Assembly: GCA_007120055.1 (NCBI GenBank)
Contig: SKOL01000103.1
Coordinates: 1-5,027 of the forward strand
Reading direction: 5' to 3'
From: Anaerobacillus sp.
GTDB taxonomy: Bacteria > Bacillota > Bacilli > Bacillales_H > Anaerobacillaceae
Length of the DNA stretch: 5,027 nt
The position numbers and the translations under genes were made by a program. Under the pieces are notes generated by a model. That model saw nothing but the letters and a program-made list of their open reading frames with translations. It was not told the DNA's origin and made no database searches. Positions 5,022 to 5,027 of this stretch are shown one piece after another. Within the stretch, counting starts at the first letter, position 1. The number at the start of each line of letters is the position of its first letter.

Positions 5022-5027
5022 ATGGGA
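5022..5027 (+). CDS. Start of an unidentified gene (two codons, cut by window edge)
   Basis: ATG GGA at the end of the window is preceded by AGGAGGG at 5010-5016 with a 5-base gap, and by a good sigma-A promoter. Only Met-Gly can be read, so the product cannot be named. The terminator upstream and its own promoter show that it is transcribed separately from the tRNA genes. Confidence 0.7.

Overview
The window looks like chromosomal DNA of a low-GC, spore-forming Gram-positive bacterium of the Bacillaceae. The reasons are strong AGGAGG-type ribosome binding sites, TTG and GTG starts, sigma-A promoters of the TTGCGC-17-TATAAT kind, tRNA genes with an encoded CCA end, and a KinB-like sporulation-type histidine kinase. 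No insertion sequence, phage gene or CRISPR array is visible.

Layout. On the minus strand, 1-1175 encodes a membrane sensor histidine kinase whose C-terminal end lies beyond the left edge. A 335-base divergent intergenic region follows, with one near-perfect 26-bp inverted repeat and two Spo0A-box-like sequences. On the plus strand, 1511-2653 encodes a thiolase-fold protein that seems to have lost the usual catalytic residues. Convergent with it, on the minus strand, 2708-3831 holds what looks like one gene split between two reading frames. Its front half (3280-3831) is an HD-type phosphohydrolase domain. Its back half (2708-3394) is a cobalamin-binding module with the W-x9-EH cap motif of adenosylcobalamin photoreceptors such as CarH. 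The frames overlap at an A AAA AAC heptamer, positioned so that a -1 shift fuses the halves into a protein of about 374 residues. Plus-strand 4064-4390 encodes a small, very charged protein of unknown function. A two-gene tRNA operon follows (CAT anticodon, then Ser-TGA) with up to three tandem sigma-A promoters and a rho-independent terminator. The window ends at the first two codons of another plus-strand gene with its own promoter and ribosome binding site.

Working together. The protein genes do not form one obvious operon. The kinase and the thiolase-like gene are divergent and share a regulatory region; the HD/B12 gene and the 108-residue gene are also divergent. The most interesting item is the HD plus B12-sensor gene: a candidate light- or cobalamin-responsive phosphohydrolase, made by frameshifting, disrupted by a recent mutation, or split by a sequencing error in an A6 run.
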